Shown here: positions 18,522-26,922 of the stretch, in pieces
Numbering within the stretch: position 1 is the stretch's first letter
Layout: every line of letters begins with the position of its first letter
NCBI GenBank assembly: GCA_947630625.1
Contig: CANRIL010000002.1
Location: 112,799-176,798 of the forward strand
From: an uncultured Clostridia bacterium
Lineage (GTDB): Bacteria; Bacillota; Clostridia; Oscillospirales; CAG-272
Length of the DNA stretch: 64,000 nt
Direction: 5' to 3'
Program-made: the position numbers and the translations under genes
Notes under the pieces: generated by a model
The model's input: the letters and a program-made list of their open reading frames with translations, nothing else
Told to the model about the DNA's origin: nothing
Database searches by the model: none

Positions 18522-19703
18522 TTATCTTTCAAGTGTGTCGCGCCGCAGCGCGTTTATAAACGGTGTGCCGGAAAATACCTTATACGCGCCGACGCTTTCG
18601 CCGACATCTATAGGCGTCTCGTATCCCCCGCGCCTCGCAAGGAGCAGCGTCGGGACGGGATTGAATATGAATATTTTCCGCTCGCCCTCCGCGGCTTCAA
18701 TTGAAAGGTCATAGCTGCTTGAGAAGTGAAAAACTGGCCTTCTGCGAAAGCGGACCGTATGCGTGATCAGGCACGTGCCGTCGTCATACACCGTCAGCGG
18801 GTCGCCCTTTTTGGGGACGCCGATGAGCTTGCACACATACGTGTGCCCGCGCGCCGTGACGCGGAAGCTCTCCCCGCCCGTCATCCGCACGGCGGACAAA
18901 AACGGCTTTTTGATCTGCGACAGCTCAAAGCCGAACTCCCGGCAAGCGTCCCGCAGCTCGCGGAGAAATTTGCGTCGGCACAAAAGCGCCTTCCCGTACC
19001 TGTATATATAAAGAGCCGCAGCGACCGCCGGCACTATCAGAACGATCCAGCCGAAAACGGTTGAGAAGACAAAACGCAGCGAAACAAAGTAAGGAAGCAG
19101 ACCGACGAGAAAAGCCAAACCTATCTCCGTCGGCAAAAGCGACATCAGCAGCTTGCCGACAAATCCCCGCCTTTTCTCCCCGCTCCCGCGCATCCTTATC
19201 CTGTCGCGGTTCCATGCGCTGCACGCCGCAAGATACGACACGACGAACAGTATAAACACCGCCGCCGCAGACAAAATCAGCACGGCAAACGTCGGCGTGC
19301 CGCCGGCATCGGCGACATATGCGGGCGAAAGTTTGATATAAAGCGCCTCCGTCACGGCGAGCATCAGCCAAAACGGGATATTGCGGAATATGAGCGAGAG
19401 TTCGTCCCGCAGCCTGACCGACATCGGCAGCTCAAGAAATTTTTTCTCAAGCTCCCAGTCAAACGTCGCGACCGTCTTCAAAATCACGCAGAAGACGAGG
19501 CAGAAGCCGAAAAACGCGTAGAGCGGCATGAACCATGAGGGCAAAAGCTCGTAAAGCAGCCAGTCCCCCGACAACCCTTCTTTCACTCTGTTCATTATCA
19601 CCACCGCTCCGGCAGGCGGAATTAAGGCGAGCGCCAGCGGGATCGCTGCCATGGCGATAATATTCAGCACGCGCGAAGCGTAATTTTTTCTGCCGTCGCT
19701 CAT
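18522..19703 (-). CDS. Uncharacterised multi-pass membrane protein, paralogue of 16482-17849
   Basis: A 393-residue membrane protein, not recognised. The ATG at 19703 (SDGRKNYAS) has GGAGG five bases upstream; a TTG four codons earlier is less likely. Several hydrophobic segments precede a soluble tail with GESFRVTARGHTYVCKL, DGTCLITHTVRF and FNPVPTLLL, matching the tail of the protein at 16482-17849. It is probably first gene of a three-gene unit with the zinc-ribbon protein and the paralogue. A strong promoter with an 18-base palindrome lies upstream. Confidence 0.7.
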   Translation of the reverse strand: MSDGRKNYASRVLNIIAMAAIPLALALIPPAGAVVIMNRVKEGLSGDWLLYELLPSWFMPLYAFFGFCLVFCVILKTVATFDWELEKKFLELPMSVRLRDELSLIFRNIPFWLMLAVTEALYIKLSPAYVADAGGTPTFAVLILSAAAVFILFVVSYLAACSAWNRDRIRMRGSGEKRRGFVGKLLMSLLPTEIGLAFLVGLLPYFVSLRFVFSTVFGWIVLIVPAVAAALYIYRYGKALLCRRKFLRELRDACREFGFELSQIKKPFLSAVRMTGGESFRVTARGHTYVCKLIGVPKKGDPLTVYDDGTCLITHTVRFRRRPVFHFSSSYDLSIEAAEGERKIFIFNPVPTLLLARRGGYETPIDVGESVGAYKVFSGTPFINALRRDTLER

Positions 19704-19744
19704 TTCGTCCTCCAAATTAAGCCGTGCTCGTCTCTGTTGCTATA

Positions 19745-19773
19745 ATAATATCACGCGTTCTCGTGATTGTCAA
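19745..19773 (-). promoter_or_regulatory. Promoter with palindromic spacer upstream of 19703
   Basis: Minus-strand TTGACA (19768-19773), 17-base spacer, TATTAT (19745-19750). The spacer is essentially one perfect inverted repeat, ATCACG-N6-CGTGAT (19750-19767), placed where a repressor or a MerR-type activator would bind. Confidence 0.75.
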
Positions 19774-19842
19774 TAGCTATTTTTATATTTTTTCATAATT
19801 TTGCTTAATATTTTCTCGCTTTCGCCCGTTTGCCGGATCGCG

Positions 19843-19875
19843 GCATAAGAAAAGCGCGCCGCTTCCGCGGCGCGC
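19843..19875 (-). terminator. Intrinsic terminator of the UPF0237-UPF0210 unit
   Basis: Nine-base perfect stem GCGCGCCGC / GCGGCGCGC with loop TTCC. On the minus strand the stem is followed by TTTTCTT. It lies about 90 bases past the end of the UPF0210 gene. Confidence 0.8.
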
Positions 19876-19963
19876 CCCTTCTTTTGTTATGTCATTTTGC
19901 CGCCCGCCGCAGACAAAAAGCCGGGCGCGGGCGATTTTTTAATGCGGGCGATAATACCCCGTT

Positions 19964-21325
19964 TTAGTTTCTGAGACTCTGTATCGGCGCGGGGATCCTG
20001 CCGCCGCGCTTTACAAACACCTCTGGCGAATACATGTTGACCGCCATGACGGGCGCCGTTCCGAGCAGACCGCCGAACGAAAGCTCGTCGCCGACGCTGT
20101 GCCCGTATGCCGGGATGAGGCGCACCGCCGTCGTCTTGTTGTTGACGACGCCTATCGCCATTTCGTCCGCTATGATGCCGGAAATGACCTCCGCCGGCGT
20201 GTCGCCGGGGATCGCTATCATGTCAAGCCCGACCGAGCAGACAGATGTCATCGCCTCCAGCTTTTCAAGCGTGAGCGAACCGGCGGCGGCAGCTTCTATC
20301 ATGCCCGCGTCCTCGGACACCGGAATGAACGCGCCCGACAGCCCGCCGACGTGCGAGCTCGCCATAACGCCGCCCTTTTTGACCGCGTCGTTCAGCATCG
20401 CGAGCGCCGCCGTCGTTCCGTGCGCGCCGCATCTTTCAAGCCCGATCTCTTCAAGTATCCTCGCAACTGAATCCCCGACGGCGGGCGTCGGCGCGAGCGA
20501 CAGATCGACGATCCCGAACGGAACGCCGAGCATTTCCGCCGCCTCGGCGGCGACGAGCTGACCGACGCGCGTTATCTTGAACGCCGTCTTCTTTATCGTT
20601 TCCGCGATCTTTGTCAGGTCGCAGTCACCGGCGCGCTTTATCGCCGCGGCGACGACGCCGGGACCCGACACGCCGACGTTTATCACCCTCTCCGGTTCGC
20701 CGACGCCGTGGAACGCGCCCGCCATAAACGGGTTATCCTCCGGCACGTTCGCGAATACCACGAGCTTCGCGCACCCGATCGAGGCGCGGTCGCGCGTCAG
20801 ATACGAAGTTTCCTTTACGATCTCGCCCATCCTGCGGACGGCGTCCATATTGATCCCCGCCTTCGTCGACGCCACATTGACTGACGAGCAGACCTTTTCA
20901 GTCTCCGACAAAGCCTCCGGTATGCTGTCGATCAGAAGGCGCGCGGAGTCGATCTCCCCTTTTTGCACCATCGCGCTGTAGCCGCCGATGAAGTTGATGC
21001 CGAGCGTGTCCGCCGCGCGGTCAAGCGTCTTCGCGATCAGAACGCAGTCGTCGACCGAGCGGAGCCCGCCCGCCATATACGAGATCGGCGTGACGGAAAC
21101 GCGGCTGTTTATTATCGGTATGCCGTACCGCTTTTCAAGCTCGCGGGATACGGCATAAAGCCTCTCGGCGCTCGTCGTTATTTTGTCGTATATCTTATCC
21201 GCGAGCCGGTTTATGTCGTCGCTCTGGCAGTCGTAAAGCGATATTCCCATCGTCACCGTCCTGATATCGAGGTTTTCCTCGCGTATCATGTTGACCGTCT
21301 CGCGTATTGCCCCTACATTAAGCAT
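19964..21325 (-). CDS. PFL family protein, UPF0210 (DUF711)
   Basis: A 453-residue cytosolic protein of the UPF0210 family, distantly related in fold to pyruvate formate-lyase/glycyl radical proteins but with no proven activity. Characteristic parts include [14 protein letters not shown] at the start and [17 protein letters not shown] in the middle. The ATG at 21325 follows GGGGGA. It lies 16 bases downstream of an ACT-domain UPF0237 gene, the usual clostridial pairing, which suggests the ACT protein senses an amino acid for it. Length is normal. Confidence 0.93.
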   Translation of the reverse strand: MLNVGAIRETVNMIREENLDIRTVTMGISLYDCQSDDINRLADKIYDKITTSAERLYAVSRELEKRYGIPIINSRVSVTPISYMAGGLRSVDDCVLIAKTLDRAADTLGINFIGGYSAMVQKGEIDSARLLIDSIPEALSETEKVCSSVNVASTKAGINMDAVRRMGEIVKETSYLTRDRASIGCAKLVVFANVPEDNPFMAGAFHGVGEPERVINVGVSGPGVVAAAIKRAGDCDLTKIAETIKKTAFKITRVGQLVAAEAAEMLGVPFGIVDLSLAPTPAVGDSVARILEEIGLERCGAHGTTAALAMLNDAVKKGGVMASSHVGGLSGAFIPVSEDAGMIEAAAAGSLTLEKLEAMTSVCSVGLDMIAIPGDTPAEVISGIIADEMAIGVVNNKTTAVRLIPAYGHSVGDELSFGGLLGTAPVMAVNMYSPEVFVKRGGRIPAPIQSLRN

Positions 21326-21341
21326 ATGTTTTCCCCCGGGA

Positions 21342-21611
21342 TCATATCTCGTGCATCGAATTGAAGATATTTTCGTGCATCACGTGTATTTCGAGCCCTC
21401 TCCCCCTGCCGTGGCGCTCCATCGCGTCCACAAACTCCGAGAAGTCGCATTTCATATCCGTTATGTCGACTATCATTATCATGACAAAATAATCCGACAG
21501 TACCGACTGCGTTATTTCGTTGATGTTGACGCCGTAAGAGGCGCACTCCGCCGATATCCCGGCGATAATTCCGATGCTGTCGTGACCGACGACCGTTATA
21601 ACTGCTTTCAT
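21342..21611 (-). CDS. ACT domain protein, UPF0237
   Basis: An 89-residue single-domain ACT protein. It opens with the ACT beta-strand and glycine turn [20 protein letters not shown] and ends in the UPF0237 tail. ACT domains bind amino acids or other small ligands and act as regulatory modules. GGAG precedes the ATG at nine bases. Its constant genomic partner, the UPF0210 gene, lies directly downstream, so the two are probably co-transcribed and act together. The ligand is unknown. Confidence 0.92.
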   Translation of the reverse strand: MKAVITVVGHDSIGIIAGISAECASYGVNINEITQSVLSDYFVMIMIVDITDMKCDFSEFVDAMERHGRGRGLEIHVMHENIFNSMHEI

Positions 21612-21714
21612 GTCTTTTGTCTCCGTCCTTCTTCATTGCGTTCATGATATCATACGCGGCATGAAATTGCAAGTACATAAGAAAGCGCTGCCCGCTTTTT
21701 TCGACTTTTTTTCC

Positions 21715-21744
21715 TTGACATAGATCAGCCGCAGGTGATAGAAT
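21715..21744 (+). promoter_or_regulatory. Promoter of mntP
   Basis: TTGACA (21715-21720), 18-base spacer, TAGAAT (21739-21744). The leader to the start codon is only about 30 bases, too short for a yybP-ykoY manganese riboswitch. Confidence 0.65.
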
Positions 21745-21782
21745 ACGCCCGCACGAAAATTTTTTATCTTGGTGAGGGCTTG

Positions 21783-22361
21783 ATGGACGCACTCATGATA
21801 TCCGAGCTGTTTTTGTTCGCGCTCGGTCTTTCCGCTGACGCATTCGCCGTTGCCGTCTGCCGCGGGCTTGCCGCCGGGCGCGTCACGGTGAAGCAGATGC
21901 TGACCGTCGGCGTATGGTTCGGAGGATTTCAGGCGCTTATGCCGACGATCGGATATTTTCTCGGCATCCACGCGCGCGAGCTGATAGAGGATTACGACCA
22001 CTGGATCGCGTTTATACTTCTCTTTGCGATCGGGGCGAACATGATACGTGAGTCGTTCGCGCAAGGCGGGGATGACGCGGGCGCGGTCGACGCGTCGTTT
22101 TCATTCGGGAGCATGTTCATCCTCGCCGTCGCCACGAGCATAGACGCGCTCGCCGTCGGGATCGCTATGGCGATGTCGCACAGATACGAGATCGCGCCTG
22201 CCGCCGCCATGATAGGCGTCGTCACGTTTGTCCTCTCCGGCGCGGGGCTGTTTCTGGGCTCCGTCTTCGGCGAAAAATACAAAAAGCCCGCGACGGTCGC
22301 GGGCGGCGTGATCCTGATCTTTCTCGCCGTCTTCATACTCGGCGAGCATCTCTGGTGGTAG
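21783..22361 (+). CDS. mntP: Manganese efflux pump MntP
   Basis: A 192-residue inner-membrane protein with six predicted helices, exporting Mn(II). The two internal repeats carry the acidic signatures GLSADAFAVAVCRG and ATSIDALAVGIAMA, whose Asp residues are conserved in the family. I start at the ATG at 21783, preceded by a GTGAGG-type ribosome-binding site; the longer frame runs into the promoter. It stands alone, divergent from the ACT protein gene. Confidence 0.92.
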   Translation: MDALMISELFLFALGLSADAFAVAVCRGLAAGRVTVKQMLTVGVWFGGFQALMPTIGYFLGIHARELIEDYDHWIAFILLFAIGANMIRESFAQGGDDAGAVDASFSFGSMFILAVATSIDALAVGIAMAMSHRYEIAPAAAMIGVVTFVLSGAGLFLGSVFGEKYKKPATVAGGVILIFLAVFILGEHLWW

Positions 22362-22492
22362 ACGGGATATTAGGCTAAAAAGGATGAGCGCATCCGTATT
22401 TATTGAACTATACCATACGTCGGAAAAGAGAAATCTTCAGATCAAAAGCTATATCAAACGGCGGCGGAGGCAAGATCAAAAGCTGCATAATA

Positions 22493-22528
22493 CGGCGGCA
22501 AAGGGAAACCTTCGCCGCCGCTCTTTTA
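22493..22528 (+). terminator. First tandem terminator downstream of mntP
   Basis: Stem CGGCGGC / GCCGCCG extended by AAGG/CCTT closing a GAAA tetraloop, with one A-C mismatch, followed by CTCTTTTA. Confidence 0.75.
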
Positions 22529-22560
22529 TCGCACGCTTATATAAAATACATTTAAGGCAG

Positions 22561-22586
22561 ACGGCGCAGTTAAAGCGCCGTATTTT
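22561..22586 (+). terminator. Second tandem terminator downstream of mntP
   Basis: Stem ACGGCGC / GCGCCGT with a seven-base loop, followed by ATTTTTA. Confidence 0.75.
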
Positions 22587-22650
22587 TATCGCGCGGCTTA
22601 TATAAAACATGACCGGCAAAAATTTTTCAAAAAAATTTTTAATTTTCCCC

Positions 22651-22681
22651 TTGACAAGATATACTGTGTGTTGTATAGTAT
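22651..22681 (+). promoter_or_regulatory. padR promoter with overlapping operator
   Basis: TTGACA (22651-22656), 17-base spacer, TATAGT (22674-22679). The inverted repeat ATACT (22661-22665) / AGTAT (22677-22681) spans the spacer and the -10 box, the usual place for a PadR dimer to repress its own operon. Confidence 0.75.
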
Positions 22682-22708
22682 TATGCGAGAGGAGGTATTC
22701 GGCATAGC

Positions 22709-23029
22709 ATGGATATACAACTTAAGCGCGGATTTCTTGATGTCTGCGTGCTCGCGGCGATAAAAAAGGGACCCTCATACGGGTATCAGATAATCAAGGA
22801 CATGAGCGAATATGTCGACATTTCGGAGTCGACGCTTTATCCGATACTGCGCAGGCTTGAATCGGCGCAGTTTCTAACCGTCAGCTCCGCCGAGCACAAC
22901 GGCAGGCTCCGCAAATATTACACCATAACAAAGACCGGCATCGACCGCATCAATACTTTTTTTGAAGACTGGCGGGAACTCGTTTCGATGTACGAATATG
23001 TAAAGAAGGAGGCGGACACAAATGACTAA
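22709..23029 (+). CDS. PadR family transcriptional regulator
   Basis: A 106-residue winged-helix regulator. PadR features are visible: RGFLDVCVLAAIKKGPSYGY, the recognition helix region ISESTLYPILRRLES and the wing RKYYTITKTG. It probably represses the operon it opens (with DUF1700 and DUF4097 genes), a common Firmicutes envelope-stress or antimicrobial-response layout. The ribosome-binding site GAGGAGG is about 13 bases from the ATG, longer than usual. It overlaps the next gene by eight bases. Confidence 0.93.
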   Translation: MDIQLKRGFLDVCVLAAIKKGPSYGYQIIKDMSEYVDISESTLYPILRRLESAQFLTVSSAEHNGRLRKYYTITKTGIDRINTFFEDWRELVSMYEYVKKEADTND

Positions 23030-23627
23030 AGCAGAATTTCTGGCGGAACTCAGGCGCGGCATCATCGGGCTGCCTGACGAAGATATAAACCGTTCGCTCG
23101 AATACTACTCCGAAATGATAGACGACCGGATCGAAGACGGCACATCCGAGGAGGAAGCGGTCGCGGCGGTCGGCGCCGTAGGCGACAACGTGGCGCACAT
23201 CCTTGCCGACATTCCGCTTTCGCACATAGTCAAAGAAAAGATAAAGCCGAAGCGCGCGCTGCGCGCCTGGGAGATCGCGCTCATTATAGTCTGCTTCCCC
23301 GTCTGGTTTACGGTTATGATCGCGATCATATCTTCGGCGCTCGCGGTCCTTGCCGTTTTGTGGGGCGCCGTCGTGCTGATTTACGCGCTCACCATCTCGT
23401 TTTGCGCTTTATCGCTCGCGTGCATAGCGCAGACGTTTATAAACGTGTTTACGGGATACTATATCGGGGCGGCGCTCTTCTTCGGGATCGGGCTCGGCTC
23501 CGCCGGACTGACAATTATTTTGTCGATACTGTCCGTTCATATAACGCGCGCCGTCGTCGGGCTGTTTAAAAACATCCTGCTTGGCTGCAAAAAACGCTTC
23601 GCGGGAAATGGAGGCAAAAATGACTAA
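23022..23627 (+). CDS. DUF1700 (HAAS domain) membrane protein
   Basis: A 201-residue protein. The N-terminal HAAS signalling domain (about 1-75) has the typical LPDEDINRSLEYYSEMIDD motif and is followed by four hydrophobic helices and a basic tail. HAAS-type proteins are usually encoded next to PadR regulators and are thought to relay a membrane signal. GGAGG lies nine bases before the ATG. It is translationally coupled on both sides, overlapping padR and the DUF4097 gene by eight bases each. Confidence 0.88.
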   Translation: MTKAEFLAELRRGIIGLPDEDINRSLEYYSEMIDDRIEDGTSEEEAVAAVGAVGDNVAHILADIPLSHIVKEKIKPKRALRAWEIALIIVCFPVWFTVMIAIISSALAVLAVLWGAVVLIYALTISFCALSLACIAQTFINVFTGYYIGAALFFGIGLGSAGLTIILSILSVHITRAVVGLFKNILLGCKKRFAGNGGKND

Positions 23628-24588
23628 ACGGGAAAAAACAGCGATAAAGTTTGCGGCACTGTTCATCATCGTCGGCATCGTCACCGCGTTTGCGGCGGCG
23701 GAGGCAGCGGCGTTCGACTATACAAAGCTCGTCGACATCGGCTTTGTGAACCGCACGCACTACGAAAGCGGGAGCTTTGAAAAAATCTATGTCGAGGCAG
23801 ACGACTGCGATATCGTCTTTAAATTCTCCGAAGACGGCAATTGCAGCGTCGTCTGTCCGGAGAATGACAAAGTAGAGCAGTTCGTCTTTATAAGGCAGGA
23901 CACGCTCCGCGTGACAAGGCGCGAGGCGGACGGATGGTACAGCGGCTTCGGCATCGGCTCAAGATTCACAAAACCGACGATCACACTCAATCTGCCGCGC
24001 GACAAATACGCGTCGGTTGAAGTCATAACAAAGACCGGCAATATCACGGTGCCGGACGAACTCGAATTCACAAGCATAAATCTGACCTCCGAAAGCGGCA
24101 ATATCGCGCTTTCGTCCGCGTCCGAAAAGGCAGACATCACGGTTGAGTCGTCAGCGGGAAACGTCAGCTTCGCCGGCATCGCCGCGTCCCTCGACGTTGA
24201 TACGGAGAGGGGAACGATAAATGTAAAGGGGCCGCAGATAAAAAATCTGAGCCTGAAAACGGTGGGCGGCGACATCTCTGTTTCAAAGGTCAGCGGGACA
24301 ACAGTGTCCGCCGTGTCCGAGGGGGGCAGCATCGAATATAAGCTCGTCACCGCCAAAAGCTTTATCAAGGCGGATACAATGAGCGGAAATATCGAGCTTA
24401 TGGGGTGCGACGCGTCCTCACTCTCATTTAACACATTGAGCGGGGACCTGAGCGGCACGCTGCTCTCGGATAAACAGTTCCGCGTAGAATCAGGCGGGGG
24501 CACGGTAAGCGTCCCGCAGTCATCGGGCAGTGGAACTTTCAATGCAAAAACGAGAAGCGGAAACATCAGAATTTCCGTGACAAAATAG
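23620..24588 (+). CDS. DUF4097 family beta-solenoid membrane-anchored protein
   Basis: A 322-residue protein. The start at 23620 (TKREKTAIK) has GGAGG a few bases upstream and overlaps the preceding gene by eight bases. One N-terminal membrane segment (about 8-28) anchors a repeating beta-strand domain with turns such as ITKTGNITVPDELEF, LTSESGNIALSS and VSEGGSIEYKL, typical of DUF4097/LiaX-like adhesin folds. Such proteins accompany PadR-HAAS pairs and are linked to envelope stress sensing. The function here is inferred from context. Confidence 0.85.
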   Translation: MTKREKTAIKFAALFIIVGIVTAFAAAEAAAFDYTKLVDIGFVNRTHYESGSFEKIYVEADDCDIVFKFSEDGNCSVVCPENDKVEQFVFIRQDTLRVTRREADGWYSGFGIGSRFTKPTITLNLPRDKYASVEVITKTGNITVPDELEFTSINLTSESGNIALSSASEKADITVESSAGNVSFAGIAASLDVDTERGTINVKGPQIKNLSLKTVGGDISVSKVSGTTVSAVSEGGSIEYKLVTAKSFIKADTMSGNIELMGCDASSLSFNTLSGDLSGTLLSDKQFRVESGGGTVSVPQSSGSGTFNAKTRSGNIRISVTK

Positions 24589-24593
24589 GCGGC

Positions 24594-24629
24594 GCGGGGG
24601 AAGATTTTTTTCAGGCTCTCTTCCCCCGC
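24594..24629. terminator. Hairpin between convergent DUF4097 and comEC genes
   Basis: Eleven-base stem GCGGGGGAAGA / TCTTCCCCCGC enclosing a T-rich loop, in the short gap between two convergent genes. A clear T-run after the stem is missing, so efficiency is uncertain. Confidence 0.55.
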
Positions 24630-24639
24630 ACATTCATTT

Positions 24640-26922
24640 TTATTCTCCGCCGATGTAGAATTCGTCCGTCTCGTTTTTGCCGCGCATAAACCCGGCGACA
24701 TCCTCCGTCGCAAATATTACGCGGGTTTCCTTTGCAAGACCGAAATCCTCCCCGCTCTTGTAAACGGGGCCGTGTATGCCGAAAATGACCTCGTCAGCAT
24801 CGCGGCAAAGCTGAAGCACGCCGTCAAACGATCCGCTTTCGTGTACGGAGCTGCCGACATAAACGGAGCTTTCATCCCCGCGGACGAACGCGAGCGCGAT
24901 TATCGGATGCGTCGACCGCTTTATCATTGTCCTCCCGATCGTTATAACGGACGTTTCCCCGAAATCCGCCGTCTCCCCGCGCTCGTATTCCTTAACGGCG
25001 ACGCCGTACGAGTCGGCTGCCTCGACGAGCAGATCGTATATCTCCTCCTCATCCTCGTTTCCGTCTTCGGGCACGGGCAGCCAAAGCTCGCGGACATATT
25101 CGTTCCGGCACAGTCGGTCAAACGTGTTAACATGGCGGCGGTGCAGATGCGTCAGCATGTATACGTCGATGCGCTCCGCCTTCGCCCTGGCGGCCGCGTT
25201 CGAGGTCGGCGTCCACGAGCCGTCAGAAATATCGCAGATCATGACTTTCCCACCGTCCGCGACGATGAGGGAGTCATTCTTTTTATAGTTCAGATACGTT
25301 ATGCCGTCCGCCCTCGCAGGCGTGAAACCAGAAACGACAGCCGCGGCCGCAAATACGCCCAGCGCGAGCGCAAACGAACGACGCGCGCGGCGGCGGCTGA
25401 GTATAAGCGCCGCACAGAGACACACGGCGACGGCGGCGCAAGCCCCCAGCGCCGCGGGCTCGCCCGAAAGCGCGATCCCGATCCCGTCAAGCTTCGCCAT
25501 AGCGCCGGCGGCTCCCGAAACGAACCGGCAGAGCGCACAGCACGCGCCCGACAGCGCCGCCGAAACGGCGCCTATATTCGAAAATATCACAAGAAACGGG
25601 CAAAGATAAAGGATCAATGTGATCGGTACCGTCAGCAAGAGCGTCGCGACCGGTGACAAAAGCGAGATCCTGCCGAACGCGAGCCAGCTTACGGGCAGAG
25701 TGAACATCATTGCCGACACGGAAATCACAAGAGAGGTGTATATCCACAAAAGCGCATTTGATATACATTTGCATAAGATATTCTTCTTAGCGAACCCGAA
25801 AAACGCGCCGCGCACTCCGTCCGTTATGAACAGTTCACCGGCGAAAAGGCAGCCGAGCATCGCCGTGACTGACAAGAGAAGCCCAACGTCCGCCGCCGAC
25901 GGCGGAGAGAACAACATAATTAAGGCAGCCGCCGAAAACAGAGACGTTACGCTGTCCGCCTCGCGCCGCGCGAAGTGGGAGAGGTAGTAGAGCACCATCA
26001 TCACACCCGCCCTTGTGACCGACGCCGTGAATCCGGACAGCGCCATATATGCAATCGTCAAACATATCAGCAGAAGACACCGCGGCGTCTTGCCGAGGAC
26101 GCGGCGCAAAATCGCGTCAAGCCCGCCTATCAGGATAGACAGGTGCATGCCGGAGACGGCGAGAAGATGGAGCGTCCCGATATATGTAAAATCGCGGTAA
26201 AGGATGTCGTCGAGCTTTCCCCTGTCGCCGACGAGCAGCGCTTCCGGTATCCCGTCGCCGCCGTCCTTCGTCAGCTTCGTGAGTTTATACGATATGCTCT
26301 CCCGCAGCCGCGCGGCGGAGACCGCGATGATGCCGTGCTCGCCGTCCCACACAAGCTCGCCTGCCTTGGCAGCGTGAATTCCCGTGAGCACACCGCGCGG
26401 AAGATAATATCTTTCCTCATCGAATGTGCCGTCAACGGAGAGCTTTTCAAATTCTACATCTGCGGAAAATTCGTCTCCGATCTCAAGTCCGGCGGCAAAA
26501 TCAGTCGTTAAAAGCGCGCCCGCTCGGGTGTTTTTGCCGCCGACCTCCGTCAGCACGACGCGGCATCTGCCCGAATATCCCGTTTCGTACACCACATCCA
26601 TGACATAGCCGCGCACGTGCTCCCTATCCCCGTCCCGGGCAGACCACGACGCATACCACACGTCCATATACAAAAACGAGACGACGAGCGCCGCCGTCGA
26701 CGCGGCGCACATGAAAGCGGCAAGCCCGCGGCGCGCACGCAAAAACGAACCGACATCGCCGGTGCGCGCGAACATGGGAATTACTATGACTGCCAACAAT
26801 ATGGCGACTATCGCCGTCAGGAGCCACAATTTATATCCGCCCGGCACAAACTGTGCCGCGACGGACGCGGCGACAAACGACGCCGCGACCGCCGCCAGCG
26901 GGCGGTCACGAAACAGCTCCAC
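24640..26922 (-). CDS. comEC: ComEC/Rec2 family DNA-uptake protein with atypical metallo-beta-lactamase domain
   Basis: A 760-residue membrane protein. It shows two N-terminal helices, a DUF4131-like OB region, a competence domain with HLLAVSGMHLSILIGGLDA and many helices (about 230-510), and a C-terminal metallo-beta-lactamase-like domain (about 530-760). ComEC forms the channel that brings single-stranded DNA into the cell. The usual metal motif HxHxDH (or HxDxDH) reads HLHRRH here, with Arg in place of the metal-binding Asp, so nuclease activity is doubtful. It overlaps the end of the zinc permease gene by 17 bases, an unusual operon partner. Confidence 0.88.
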   Translation of the reverse strand: MELFRDRPLAAVAASFVAASVAAQFVPGGYKLWLLTAIVAILLAVIVIPMFARTGDVGSFLRARRGLAAFMCAASTAALVVSFLYMDVWYASWSARDGDREHVRGYVMDVVYETGYSGRCRVVLTEVGGKNTRAGALLTTDFAAGLEIGDEFSADVEFEKLSVDGTFDEERYYLPRGVLTGIHAAKAGELVWDGEHGIIAVSAARLRESISYKLTKLTKDGGDGIPEALLVGDRGKLDDILYRDFTYIGTLHLLAVSGMHLSILIGGLDAILRRVLGKTPRCLLLICLTIAYMALSGFTASVTRAGVMMVLYYLSHFARREADSVTSLFSAAALIMLFSPPSAADVGLLLSVTAMLGCLFAGELFITDGVRGAFFGFAKKNILCKCISNALLWIYTSLVISVSAMMFTLPVSWLAFGRISLLSPVATLLLTVPITLILYLCPFLVIFSNIGAVSAALSGACCALCRFVSGAAGAMAKLDGIGIALSGEPAALGACAAVAVCLCAALILSRRRARRSFALALGVFAAAAVVSGFTPARADGITYLNYKKNDSLIVADGGKVMICDISDGSWTPTSNAAARAKAERIDVYMLTHLHRRHVNTFDRLCRNEYVRELWLPVPEDGNEDEEEIYDLLVEAADSYGVAVKEYERGETADFGETSVITIGRTMIKRSTHPIIALAFVRGDESSVYVGSSVHESGSFDGVLQLCRDADEVIFGIHGPVYKSGEDFGLAKETRVIFATEDVAGFMRGKNETDEFYIGGE

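Larger units (their letters stand above)
22437..22607 (+). repeat. Short imperfect direct repeats around tandem terminators
   Basis: The 347-base gap between mntP and padR holds repeated blocks: AGATCAAAAGCT appears at about 22440 and 22474, and a TTTTATCGCxCG...CTTATATAAAA block appears after each of two hairpins (from about 22524 and 22584). Each block pair surrounds a terminator, as if a terminator unit had been duplicated. I see no convincing gene in it. Confidence 0.5.

Noticed and set aside
21715..21783. Manganese (yybP-ykoY) riboswitch before mntP
   Set aside because: The leader is only about 30 bases, too short for the aptamer.
22384..22605. 73-codon frame between mntP and padR
   Set aside because: It runs through two terminators and repeat blocks, is very basic, and has no good ribosome-binding site.
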